Assembly (NCBI RefSeq): GCF_001938945.1
Contig: NZ_MKIO01000031.1
Span: 62,001-126,000, forward strand
Direction: 5' to 3'
Length of the DNA: 64,000 nucleotides
Source: Xaviernesmea rhizosphaerae
GTDB lineage: Bacteria > Pseudomonadota > Alphaproteobacteria > Rhizobiales > Rhizobiaceae
Shown: piece after piece, positions 18,492 to 27,077 of the stretch
Numbering within the stretch: position 1 is the first letter of the stretch
How the letters are laid out: every line of letters starts with the position of its first letter
The notes under the pieces: generated by a model
Database searches by the model: none
What the model was told of the DNA's origin: nothing
The model's input: the letters and a program-made list of their open reading frames with translations, nothing else
Position numbers and translations under genes: made by a program

Positions 18492-19448
18492 TCACTCCGG
18501 TGGGATCGTACCCTGGCCGAGCTTTCCCGTTTGCCCGCTATTGTCGTCAAGCCTGGCGCTCTGGACGAGTTTCGCCAGCCAGTCGACGAAGACCCTGACC
18601 TTGTTGGAAAGATGTCTGGTGTGCGGATAGACGATGTAGAGCGGCAGGGGCTCGCAGCGCCAGGGCTGCAGAACCTCCACCAGTTCTCCCTTTTCCAGCG
18701 CATCGCGCACCAGGAAGCTTGGCGCCTGGGCGACGCCAAGCCCTGATATTGCCGCATTGACATAGGAGCGGGCGTCGTTGACCGAGACGACATAATGCGG
18801 ATCGACCTCGATCCTCTCTTCGCCCTTCTCGAAGGCGATCGACATCACCCGGCCGGCGGTCGCGTTGAGATAGCCGACGCAAAAATGGTTTTGTTCAAGA
18901 TCCTGCGGATGGACCGGCGCCCCGAATTTCTGGATGTAGGACGGGGCGGCATAGGTCTGCATGGTCATCTGCCCGACCTTGCGGGCGATCAGCGACTGGT
19001 CCGTCGGGGTTCCACCGCGTAAGGCGCAGTCGACGTTTTCGGCGATATAATCGACCAACCGGTCGCCGACGCCGATATCCAGCCGGATCTTCGGGAAGCG
19101 ATCGTGGAAATCGCACAGATTGGGCACGACCAGCAGATCCGCGAAAGCGCCGGCCATTTCCACGCGCAATCGCCCGGAGGGCTGGGTCTGCGAATTCGAC
19201 ATGCTGCCGTCGAGCTCGTCGAGTTCGGCCAGGATCTGCTGGGCCCGCTCGTAATAAAGCGCGCCGTCGGTCGTCACCATCACGCGGCGCGTGGTGCGAT
19301 TGAGCAAGGTCGCGCGCAGATGGGCCTCCAGTCCCTGCACCATATTGGTCACCGTCGTCTTCGGCATGTTCAGCGTCGCGGCCGCGCGCGTGAAGTTTCC
19401 GGTCTCGACGACCCGAAGGAAAACCCGCATCGCCGACAGCTGATCCAT
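18492..19448 (-). CDS. LysR-family transcriptional regulator
   Basis: 318 residues. The N-terminal winged helix-turn-helix is plain (AMRVFLRVVETGNFTRAAAT, then MPKTTVTNMVQGLEAHL), followed by the LysR effector domain. The ATG at 19448 has AGGAGG seven bases upstream; an adjacent TTG would be one codon longer. It is divergent from the hydrolase-like gene and the RND pair, which it probably controls. The shared 148-bp spacer contains related blocks (ttcggaaca and tccgaacaa) that could be its binding sites. Effector unknown. Confidence 0.9.
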   Translation of the reverse strand: MDQLSAMRVFLRVVETGNFTRAAATLNMPKTTVTNMVQGLEAHLRATLLNRTTRRVMVTTDGALYYERAQQILAELDELDGSMSNSQTQPSGRLRVEMAGAFADLLVVPNLCDFHDRFPKIRLDIGVGDRLVDYIAENVDCALRGGTPTDQSLIARKVGQMTMQTYAAPSYIQKFGAPVHPQDLEQNHFCVGYLNATAGRVMSIAFEKGEERIEVDPHYVVSVNDARSYVNAAISGLGVAQAPSFLVRDALEKGELVEVLQPWRCEPLPLYIVYPHTRHLSNKVRVFVDWLAKLVQSARLDDNSGQTGKLGQGTIPPE

Positions 19449-19596
19449 CAAGCCACCTCCTGCTGCAATGCGCTATTGTCCAAAATTTCGGAACAGTGAT
19501 GTCCGCCTTGCCGACTTGCGCTATTTTCTCCGAACAATAATATCATACGCAGAGACAAAGACAAGCATGCCTTACGTAAGGCGAGAGTGAGAGACT

Positions 19597-20397
19597 TTGG
19601 CCGAGCGTTGGGAAAATATCGGGGTCAACGGCCCGCTGACGCCACCCATTCCCATGCGGTTGTATGGGGAGATGGCCAAGGCCAAGGGCGCGCCGATCAT
19701 CCTCTATTTTCGCGGCGATGCCTTTCAGGGCAAGGCCATGACGCAGGCCGAGCGACCGGTGGGCACCGCCCTGGCCGCTGCGGGCGCGACCGTGGTCGAG
19801 GCTGACTATGCCAGAGGATCGGACAATCGCTTTCCGCAGGCGATGGAACATGCCTTCATGGCGCTTGCCTATCTGAGCACCAAGCGCAAGCTCTATGGTG
19901 GTCTGACCCGCTCGCCGCTCTTCGTCGCAGGCGACGAGGCGGGCGGCAATATCGCCGCGGGCGTCGCGCTCAAGGCGCGGGACGTGCAGCTCGGCGATCT
20001 CTCGGGGCAGATCCTGCTGTCGCCGCTGATCGACCCGATGATGGCGTCGCAGTCGATGCGCGAAGCCGGGGAACAGTCGCTGCGCGAACGCTGGGCCGAG
20101 GGCTGGAGCCACTATTTGCAGGCGGGCTGCGGCTTTCAGCATCCCTATGCGGCCCCGTGCCTGTGCTCGCGGCTTTCGGGTGTCGCGCCGGCCCTGGTCG
20201 TGACATCGCAGGACGATCCGCTGCGCGACGAAGCGAGCGGCTATGCCGAAAGGCTTGCCGCTTCGGGTGTCGCTGTCAGCAAGACGGTTTTGCCGGCGCG
20301 TTGCGGCTGGACCGGCATCTATAATGGCGCAGACGGCCCATGGATGGCCGAATTGCGCGAGGAGTTCATTCGTTTCATGCAGCAGACGAGCGCTTAA
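19597..20397 (+). CDS. Alpha/beta-hydrolase-fold protein of the HSL family, catalytic residues lost
   Basis: 266 residues with the order and spacing of hormone-sensitive-lipase-type esterases, including a beta strand before the nucleophile elbow and a late QDDPLRDE loop. The elbow reads GDEAGG (residues 112-117), with Glu114 where GDSAGG has the serine. The oxyanion HGG is replaced by FRGD, and the usual C-terminal catalytic His is replaced by an RCGWTG segment. It is therefore probably a pseudoenzyme. It starts with TTG at 19597; an in-frame ATG at 19567 is cut off by TGA at 19588-19590. It lies between the LysR gene and the RND pump genes. Confidence 0.7.
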   Translation: MAERWENIGVNGPLTPPIPMRLYGEMAKAKGAPIILYFRGDAFQGKAMTQAERPVGTALAAAGATVVEADYARGSDNRFPQAMEHAFMALAYLSTKRKLYGGLTRSPLFVAGDEAGGNIAAGVALKARDVQLGDLSGQILLSPLIDPMMASQSMREAGEQSLRERWAEGWSHYLQAGCGFQHPYAAPCLCSRLSGVAPALVVTSQDDPLRDEASGYAERLAASGVAVSKTVLPARCGWTGIYNGADGPWMAELREEFIRFMQQTSA

Positions 20398-20412
20398 GAT
20401 TTCGCATCATCG

Positions 20413-20447
20413 AGAGCATCGGACCGAACCCTGATTTCGCTCTGATG
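20413..20447 (+). repeat. Partial copy of the palindromic intergenic repeat
   Basis: The 15 bases agagcatcggaccga match the start of the composite repeat seen at 61449, followed by a poorly matching right arm (ctctgatgc). It lies between the hydrolase-like gene and the membrane-fusion gene. It looks like a decayed single hairpin. Confidence 0.5.
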
Positions 20448-20496
20448 CGCCCGAGCAGACGACCGGCCGTATGCCAAGGCCGTAAGGAGAGTAACC

Positions 20497-21678
20497 ATGA
20501 CATCGAAGGCAAAAAACTGGGCCCTGTGGGGCGCCGGGCTGAGCACGGCTGCGCTCATTGCAGCGGCCTCGGTCTATCTCGAACTGCCGCGCGACGCCAG
20601 TGCCGCGCCCGCCACGGCAGCGGCACCGCCGCCGGCCGTTCCGGTGACGGTCGCTGTCGTCAATCCGCGCAACATCACCACCTGGCAGGAATTTTCCGGC
20701 CGGCTGGAAGCCGTCGACCGCGTGCAGATCCGCCCGCGTGTGGCCGGCGTGATCCAGTCGGTGCATTTCCGCGAAGGCGGTTTGGTCAAGGCGGGTGACC
20801 TGCTGATGACCATCGATCCGGAGCCCTACAAGGCCGAGGTCGCCCAAGCCCAGGGGCAGGTCGCCTCGTCAGAGGCCAAACTGGACTTTGCCACCACCGA
20901 ACTTGCGCGCGGCAAGACGCTGGCCGCCAAGAACATCATCTCGCAGAGCGACCTGACCCAGCGCCAGAGCGCCCAGAGCGAGGCGCTGGCCAACCTGCAG
21001 TCCGCCAAGGCCACCTTGACGACGGCGCAGCTCAATCTCGGCTATACGCAGATCCGGGCTCCGATCGCCGGGCGCGCCGGTAAGCTGGAAATGACGGTGG
21101 GCAATCTCGTGGCCGCGGGCTCCGCCTCCACGCCGCTGGTGACGCTGGTTTCCAGCGATCCGATCTATGCGAGTTTCGATGCCGGCGAGGAGCTGGTGGC
21201 GAAGATCCTCGCCGATCTGCCGGTTGAAAACGGCGTGCCGGCGATCGATCGGGTGCCTGTCGAGGTCAGTACGCTTGCCACGGACGCACCGGTGCGCGGA
21301 AAGCTGCAGCTGATCGACAATGAGGTCAATGCCGCAAGCGGCACGATCCGCGTGCGCGCGGTCTTCGACAATCCCGGTTCGCGGCTCATCCCCGGCCAGT
21401 TCGTTCGCGTTCGCATGGGCCAGCCGAAGGCGCAGGATCGCCTGATGGTCAGCGAAAAGGCGGTCGGCACCGACCAGGACAAGAAGTTCGTCTTCGTGGT
21501 CGATGGCGAGAACAAGGTGGGCTACCGGCAGGTGGAGCTGGGGTCGGCCGTGGACGGTCTGCGGATCGTCGAAAAGGGCCTGAACCCCGGCGACCGCATC
21601 GTCGTCAACGGCCTGCAGCGCATTCGTCCGGGCGCGGTGGTGGCCCCGCATGAAGAAGCCGAGCTTGCCAACAAGTAA
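20497..21678 (+). CDS. RND efflux periplasmic adaptor (membrane fusion protein)
   Basis: 393 residues. An N-terminal membrane anchor or signal (ALIAAASVYLEL, no lipobox Cys) is followed by a Pro/Ala linker, then the barrel/lipoyl segments (EFSGRLEAVDRVQIRPRVAG, REGGLVKAGDLLMTIDPEPY), an alpha-hairpin (about residues 100-165) and TQIRAPIAGRAGK completing the lipoyl half. This is the AcrA/MexA plan. It bridges the inner-membrane pump encoded next to an outer-membrane channel. It probably shares a transcript with the hydrolase-like gene upstream. Confidence 0.92.
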   Translation: MTSKAKNWALWGAGLSTAALIAAASVYLELPRDASAAPATAAAPPPAVPVTVAVVNPRNITTWQEFSGRLEAVDRVQIRPRVAGVIQSVHFREGGLVKAGDLLMTIDPEPYKAEVAQAQGQVASSEAKLDFATTELARGKTLAAKNIISQSDLTQRQSAQSEALANLQSAKATLTTAQLNLGYTQIRAPIAGRAGKLEMTVGNLVAAGSASTPLVTLVSSDPIYASFDAGEELVAKILADLPVENGVPAIDRVPVEVSTLATDAPVRGKLQLIDNEVNAASGTIRVRAVFDNPGSRLIPGQFVRVRMGQPKAQDRLMVSEKAVGTDQDKKFVFVVDGENKVGYRQVELGSAVDGLRIVEKGLNPGDRIVVNGLQRIRPGAVVAPHEEAELANK

Positions 21679-21855
21679 AGGGCCGACCGGCTCCTGAAGC
21701 AGCGGACCGAAGAATAGCAACCGGTCCTCGGACAAGCCCGATGCTCTGACGCCGGGCCCGACCCCAACAGTGCAGTCTCCCTGATCCCCTGCGGCCAGCT
21801 GTCCGCGGGACGGGGCTTTTCGTTTCCAAAATGCCTCTGGAGAGAGGGTAACGAC

Positions 21856-24800
21856 ATGAATATTTCACGCTTCTTCATCGACAGGCCGGTCTTTGCCGCC
21901 GTCCTGTCGATCCTCATCGTGGTGGCCGGCCTGATCGGCATGCGATCCCTGCCGATTTCCGAATATCCGAACGTGGTGCCGCCTTCGATCGTCGTGCGCG
22001 CCACCTATCCCGGCGCCAATCCGACCGTGATCGCCGAAACGGTGGCGACGCCGCTCGAAGAACAGATCAACGGCGTCGAGGACATGCTCTACATGTCGAG
22101 CCAGGCCACATCCGACGGCGTGCTGAATGTCACGGTCACGTTCAAGCTCGGCACCGATCCGGACAAGGCGCAGCAGCTCGTGCAGAACCGCGTGTCGCAA
22201 GCCGAGCCGCGCCTGCCGGCCGAAGTGCGCGCCCTGGGCCTGACGACGGTGAAGAGCTCGCCCGACTTCATCATGGTGGTCAACCTCGTCTCCGACGTCG
22301 ACCGCTACGACATCACCTATCTGCGCAACTATGCGACGCTGAACGTCAAGGACCGGCTGAACCGCATCCAGGGCGTCGGCCAGGTCCAGGTCTTCGGCGC
22401 GGGCGATTATTCGATGCGCGTCTGGATCGACCCGCAGAAGGCCGCCGAACACGGGCTTGCCGCCAGCGATGTCTCCAACGCCATCCGCGGCCAGAACGTG
22501 CAGGCGGCGGCCGGCATCATCGGCGCCTCGCCGAGCCAGCCGGGCGTGGACCTGCAGCTCAACGTCAATGCGCAGGGCCGGCTGCGCACGCCGGAGGAAT
22601 TCGGCAACATCATCGTCAAGAGCGGCGCGAACGGCGAAATCACCCGCCTGCGTGATGTGGCCCGCATCGAGCTCGGCGCTGCCGATTACACGCTGCGCTC
22701 GCTGCTCGACGGCCGTCCCGCCGTTGCCGTCGCCGTGCTCCAGGCGCCGGGGTCGAATGCGATCGAGATCGCCGACAATGTCAAGGCGACCATGGACCAG
22801 CTCCAGGCCGCCATGCCGCAGGGGGTCAAATACGAGATCGTCTACGACACCACCAAGTTCGTGCGGGCCTCGATCGAGAAGGTCGTCGATACGCTGCTTG
22901 AAGCGGTCGCGCTCGTCGTTCTCGTCGTCATCCTCTTCCTGCAGACCTGGCGCGCCTCCATCATTCCGCTGATCGCGGTTCCCGTGTCGATCATCGGCAC
23001 CTTCGCGGTCATGTATGCCTTCGGCTTCTCGATCAATGCGCTGACGCTGTTCGGGCTGGTTCTGGCGATCGGCATCGTGGTGGATGATGCGATCGTCGTG
23101 GTGGAAAATGTCGAACGCAACATCGAAAACGGCCTCAGCCCACGCGATGCGACCTACAAGGCGATGAAGGAAGTGTCCGGGCCGATCATCGCGATCGCGC
23201 TGGTGCTGGTCGCGGTCTTCGTGCCGCTCGCCTTCATCAGCGGGCTCTCCGGGCAGTTCTACCGTCAGTTCGCCCTGACCATCGCCATCTCGACGGTGAT
23301 CTCGGCGCTCAATTCGCTGACGCTGTCGCCGGCGCTCGCCGCTCTGCTGCTGAAGGGCCATCACGCCAAGAAGGATTGGCTGACGCGCTTCATGGATGCG
23401 ATTTTCGGCTGGTTCTTCCGTGGCTTCAACCGCGCCTTCGGCGCCGCGTCCAATGGCTATGGCCGCACGGTCGGCGGGCTTCTGTCGCGCAAGAGCCTCG
23501 TCATGATCCTCTATCTGGCATTGGTCGGCGCCACCTACAGCATGTTCCATGCTGTGCCGAGCGGCTTCGTGCCGGCGCAGGACAAGCAATATCTGATCGG
23601 CTTCGCCCAGCTGCCCGATGGCGCGACGCTCGATCGCACCGAAAGCGTGATCAAGCGGATGAGCGACATCGCGCTCAAGCAGCCGGGCGTCGAACACGCC
23701 ATTGCCTTCCCCGGCCTGTCGATCAACGGTTTCACCATCGGCTCGAATGCCGGCATCGTCTTCGCCGTGCTCGACGACTTTGAAAACCGCAAGACGCCGG
23801 ATCTGTCGGGCGGGGCGATCGCCATGGCGCTGAACCAGAAGTTCGCGGGCATCGAGGACGCCTTCATCGCCATGTTCCCGCCGCCGCCGGTCAATGGTCT
23901 GGGCACCACGGGCGGCTTCAAGCTGCAGATCGAGGACCGCGCCGGCCTCGGCAACCAGACGCTCGACGAAGCGGCCAAGGCGGTGCTCGCCAAGGCCTAT
24001 CAGACGCCGGAACTGGCCGGCATCTTCTCGAGCTTTCAGATCAACGTGCCGCAGCTCTATGCCGATCTCGACCGCGCCAAGGCCGAACAGCTCGGCGTGT
24101 CGGTGACCGATGTCTTCGAAACGCTGCAGATCTATCTCGGCTCGCTCTATGTCAACGACTTCAACGCCTTCGGGCGGACCTACAGCGTGCGGGTGCAGGC
24201 GGATTCGAAGTTCCGCGCCAAGCCGGAGGATATCGGCCAGCTGAAGGTGCGGTCTCAGTCCGGCCAGATGATCCCGCTTTCGGCCCTGTTGAAGGTGGAT
24301 GCCCAGACCGGACCGGAGCGCACGACGCGGTATAACGGCTTCCTGTCCGCCGACATCAATGGCGGTCCCGCGCCCGGCTTCTCGTCGGGCCAGGCGGAAG
24401 CGGCGATCACCAGGATCCTCGAGGAAACCCTGCCGTCCGGCCTTGCCTTTGAATGGACGGATCTGACCTATCAGCAGATCCTTGCCGGCAATTCGAGCAT
24501 GTTCGTCTTCCCGCTCGCGCTGCTGCTGGTCTACCTTGTTCTGGCGGCGCAATATGAAAGCCTCGTCCTGCCGCTGGCGATCATCATGATCGTGCCGATG
24601 GGCGTGCTGGCGGCGCTGACGGGGGTCTGGTTGACCGGGGGCGACAACAACATCTTCACCCAGATTGGCCTGGTGGTGCTGGTGGGACTTTCGGCCAAGA
24701 ACGCGATCCTGATCGTGGAGTTTGCCCGGGAGCTGGAATTCGAAGGCCGCACGCCCTTCCAGGCGGCGGTGGAGGCCAGCCGTCTGCGCCTGCGCCCGAT

Positions 24801-25041
24801 CCTGATGACCTCCATGGCCTTCATCATGGGTGTCGTGCCGCTGGTGCTGTCCACCGGCGCCGGCGCGGAGATGCGCACCGCCATGGGCATCGCCGTCTTC
24901 TCCGGCATGATCGGCGTGACCTTCTTCGGCATCTTCATGACACCGGTCTTCTACATGCTCGCCCGTTTGCTGACCGGCGGCCGCCCCTTGCGGCAGCATG
25001 GTGCGGAGGATGCCACTCCGGCTCTCTCTCCAGCGGAGTAG
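21856..25041 (+). CDS. RND multidrug efflux pump, inner-membrane subunit (AcrB/MexB type)
   Basis: 1061 residues, the normal HAE1 length. It starts MNISRFFIDRPVFAAVLSIL, has two blocks of membrane spans and two large periplasmic loops. The proton-relay pair Asp410-Asp411 sits in GIVVDDAIVVVENVER, and the second half has GLSAKNAILIVEFA. This proton-driven trimer captures amphiphilic compounds from the periplasm and passes them through the adaptor. No TolC/OprM-type gene follows; the next gene is convergent. The long open frame on the opposite strand (21865-24999) is an artefact of high GC third positions. Confidence 0.95.
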   Translation: MNISRFFIDRPVFAAVLSILIVVAGLIGMRSLPISEYPNVVPPSIVVRATYPGANPTVIAETVATPLEEQINGVEDMLYMSSQATSDGVLNVTVTFKLGTDPDKAQQLVQNRVSQAEPRLPAEVRALGLTTVKSSPDFIMVVNLVSDVDRYDITYLRNYATLNVKDRLNRIQGVGQVQVFGAGDYSMRVWIDPQKAAEHGLAASDVSNAIRGQNVQAAAGIIGASPSQPGVDLQLNVNAQGRLRTPEEFGNIIVKSGANGEITRLRDVARIELGAADYTLRSLLDGRPAVAVAVLQAPGSNAIEIADNVKATMDQLQAAMPQGVKYEIVYDTTKFVRASIEKVVDTLLEAVALVVLVVILFLQTWRASIIPLIAVPVSIIGTFAVMYAFGFSINALTLFGLVLAIGIVVDDAIVVVENVERNIENGLSPRDATYKAMKEVSGPIIAIALVLVAVFVPLAFISGLSGQFYRQFALTIAISTVISALNSLTLSPALAALLLKGHHAKKDWLTRFMDAIFGWFFRGFNRAFGAASNGYGRTVGGLLSRKSLVMILYLALVGATYSMFHAVPSGFVPAQDKQYLIGFAQLPDGATLDRTESVIKRMSDIALKQPGVEHAIAFPGLSINGFTIGSNAGIVFAVLDDFENRKTPDLSGGAIAMALNQKFAGIEDAFIAMFPPPPVNGLGTTGGFKLQIEDRAGLGNQTLDEAAKAVLAKAYQTPELAGIFSSFQINVPQLYADLDRAKAEQLGVSVTDVFETLQIYLGSLYVNDFNAFGRTYSVRVQADSKFRAKPEDIGQLKVRSQSGQMIPLSALLKVDAQTGPERTTRYNGFLSADINGGPAPGFSSGQAEAAITRILEETLPSGLAFEWTDLTYQQILAGNSSMFVFPLALLLVYLVLAAQYESLVLPLAIIMIVPMGVLAALTGVWLTGGDNNIFTQIGLVVLVGLSAKNAILIVEFARELEFEGRTPFQAAVEASRLRLRPILMTSMAFIMGVVPLVLSTGAGAEMRTAMGIAVFSGMIGVTFFGIFMTPVFYMLARLLTGGRPLRQHGAEDATPALSPAE

Positions 25042-25053
25042 GCGCGCCTCCAG

Positions 25054-25087
25054 CCCGCGCGGGCTCTCCCACCGGAGCCCGCGCGGG
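25054..25087. terminator. GC-rich hairpin between convergent genes
   Basis: Perfect 13-bp inverted repeat cccgcgcgggctc/gagcccgcgcggg with an eight-base loop, 12 bases after the RND pump stop. Each arm also contains its own gcccgcgcgggc-like palindrome. It lacks a T tract, so it may be a transcript-end stabiliser or Rho-associated site for the convergent pair. The rest of the spacer up to 25223 shows nothing recognisable. Confidence 0.5.
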
Positions 25088-25223
25088 TGTTATCAAAGCC
25101 TCGCTTGCGCGGGAACCCCGCCATTGCCACAGTCTTCCTCCATCAGACTGCCCGCGATCGTCCGCCATTCCCACGGCAGCTATCGAGCACATTCGACGTC
25201 AATCGACTCGAAGACAACGCGCC

Positions 25224-26168
25224 CTATCGGTCCTTCGCGGCGTTCTCCAGGTACAAGGGGTGGCGCGGCTCGTCATGCGGCGTCACCAGATAGCGGCGAA
25301 AGATATCGCCATAGCCATTGTACAGAAGGCCGCCATTGAGGGCGATCAGGGCCTGCCTGTCGCGCCTGTAGAGCGCGGGGAGGCGATACCAGGGAATGCC
25401 CGGCCGGCGATGATGCAGCACATGAAGATTGTTGTGCAGGAACAGGAGCCCCAGAAAGGGGCTGTTCTCGACGATGGCCGTGCGCTCCTCATGGTGATCG
25501 GCATAGCGATGCTCGGCATAGGAGCGGATCCTGCTGAGCGAGGCGCCGCCATAAACGAAGCCGAGCAGGTAAAGCCAGAGCGGCATGCCGCAGATTGCGA
25601 CCACCCAGACCAGGACGATGGCGACTCCGGCGCCGTGGCGCAGCCAGAGAAGCAAACGCGCGCGATCGCCCTTGCGCAACTGCATCGCCTCCTGCGCCAG
25701 AAATGCCAGGATCATCACCGCAGGGCCGATGGTGAGGCGGCCCAGCAGCGTCGTGTTCCAGGAAGCGAGCCGGCGGCCGGTGGCGCCCAGTCTTTCCCAG
25801 GCCTGGCGGGTGAAGTAGGAGGATTCCGGATCTTCGATCGGGTCCGTCAGAAACTCGTCGCGGTGGTGCAGCATGTGGCTTTCGCGGTAAAGCGCATAGG
25901 GCAGCCAGAGCGAAAGCGGCGGCCAGCCGAGGCCATCATTGATCCAGCGCAGACGGGTGGGATGACCATGCATCACCTCGTGCTGAAGCGACCCGTGCCA
26001 GGCGATCAGCCAGGCGCCGGCGACGATCACCAAGGGAAGCGGCAGGGAGGCCCACCACCACGTCACGGCCAGATAGCCGCCATAAATGACACCTGCGAGC
26101 GCGACGGTCGGCCACTCGATGGGGGCAACCGTCTGGCCGTGTAATGGTTGTATCTCTGTCCCCGTCAT
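25224..26168 (-). CDS. Fatty-acid-desaturase-like membrane di-iron protein
   Basis: 314 residues with several hydrophobic spans and the three histidine clusters of membrane desaturases/hydroxylases: HGSLQHEVMHGH, SHMLHHRDEF, and NLHVLHHRRPGIPWYRLP near the C-terminus, plus SYAEHRYADHHEE before it. These bind two irons and use O2 to desaturate or hydroxylate an acyl or related chain. The ATG at 26168 is preferred for its upstream gaaagg; an in-frame ATG at 26216, adjacent to the stop of the PhnD-like gene, is possible. It lies last in the Tau-type operon, an unusual partner. Substrate unknown. Confidence 0.8.
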   Translation of the reverse strand: MTGTEIQPLHGQTVAPIEWPTVALAGVIYGGYLAVTWWWASLPLPLVIVAGAWLIAWHGSLQHEVMHGHPTRLRWINDGLGWPPLSLWLPYALYRESHMLHHRDEFLTDPIEDPESSYFTRQAWERLGATGRRLASWNTTLLGRLTIGPAVMILAFLAQEAMQLRKGDRARLLLWLRHGAGVAIVLVWVVAICGMPLWLYLLGFVYGGASLSRIRSYAEHRYADHHEERTAIVENSPFLGLLFLHNNLHVLHHRRPGIPWYRLPALYRRDRQALIALNGGLLYNGYGDIFRRYLVTPHDEPRHPLYLENAAKDR

Positions 26169-26217
26169 CCAGCGTCTGCCTTTCCTGCCTCTCGCTGTGG
26201 TTGCTCTTTCTGTCATT

Positions 26218-27027
26218 CTATGCAATTTCAGGATAACCGAGCCGTTGCGCCTCGCGCTCGAAGTCGCGCAGCCTCTCGTAGTGGCTGTCATCGAGAAGGG
26301 CGAAATCCCGGATCGCCAGCGTCTCGCGCAGATCCGCCGTGGACGGATCGTCCACGAACTGACGCAGCGCCTGGCGCAGCGCGGCGACAAAGGCGTCGGA
26401 CGCCGATCCCCGCGTGATCAGCGGCAGACCCGGGCCGATCGGCGTGCGCGCGAGGATCCGCACATTGGCGACCTCTTCCGGTGCAAAGCGGCGGAGATGT
26501 CCGAAGGTGACCGTGTCGATCGCCGCGATATCTGCCCTGTTGCCGGCGACGGCGGCAAGGCTTGCCCGGTGCCCACCCGTTTCCAGGCAGGCGGAGAAGA
26601 AGCGGCCCTTGATCGCATGGGGTGCGATCATCAGCCGGAGCAGATTCATGCCGGAATTGCTGTCTTTCCCGTTGATCGCCACCCGCGAGCCGAAAAGCGC
26701 GCCGATGTCGCCGAAGGCCGCATCTCTACGCACCACGATAAGGCTGCCGGAAAAGGGGCCGTAGCAGCCTTCATAAGCGTAGCAGGGTGTTGCCACCAGG
26801 CGCACCCGGCCTTGGAGCTTATTGACATAGGGATAGCCGCAGGCCTGCGCGAGAACGAGATCGGGCCGGTGCCAGGCCTCGTCATAGCCAAGATCGGTGT
26901 CCAGCGTTTCCGGCAGGGCGGTCACGCCTGTTGCGACCAGCCTCGCGCGCAGATCGGCCCACCAGGCGGCATTGGCGGCAGCCACCGGTTCCGGCGCGGC
27001 ATACATTGCGAGGCTTGCGACAGGCAA
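26218..27027 (-). CDS. PhnD/SsuA-like substrate-binding-fold protein without visible signal peptide
   Basis: 269 residues of the phosphate/phosphonate-binding (PhnD-like) fold: LASLAMYAAPE-type start (here SLAMYAAPEPV), LVLAQACGYPYVN, SGSLIVVRRDA, VAINGKDSNSGMNLLR and ADIAAIDTVTFG are typical. The protein begins almost directly at the first strand, so no export signal is visible at this ATG. Either the start is misplaced or it works in the cytoplasm. It sits 50 bases after the permease gene and before the desaturase-like gene. It might be a second binding component or a ligand sensor for the Tau-type importer. Confidence 0.75.
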   Translation of the reverse strand: MPVASLAMYAAPEPVAAANAAWWADLRARLVATGVTALPETLDTDLGYDEAWHRPDLVLAQACGYPYVNKLQGRVRLVATPCYAYEGCYGPFSGSLIVVRRDAAFGDIGALFGSRVAINGKDSNSGMNLLRLMIAPHAIKGRFFSACLETGGHRASLAAVAGNRADIAAIDTVTFGHLRRFAPEEVANVRILARTPIGPGLPLITRGSASDAFVAALRQALRQFVDDPSTADLRETLAIRDFALLDDSHYERLRDFEREAQRLGYPEIA

Positions 27028-27077
27028 CGGGGCCCTCCCTCTTCGATGTCAAGCCCGGTATAGCACGGCAGGCTGGC

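Noticed and set aside
21865..24999. Very long open frame on the minus strand opposite the RND pump gene
   Set aside because: It mirrors the pump gene codon for codon, is rich in Arg/His/Asp and has no family motif. It is a product of GC-rich third positions.
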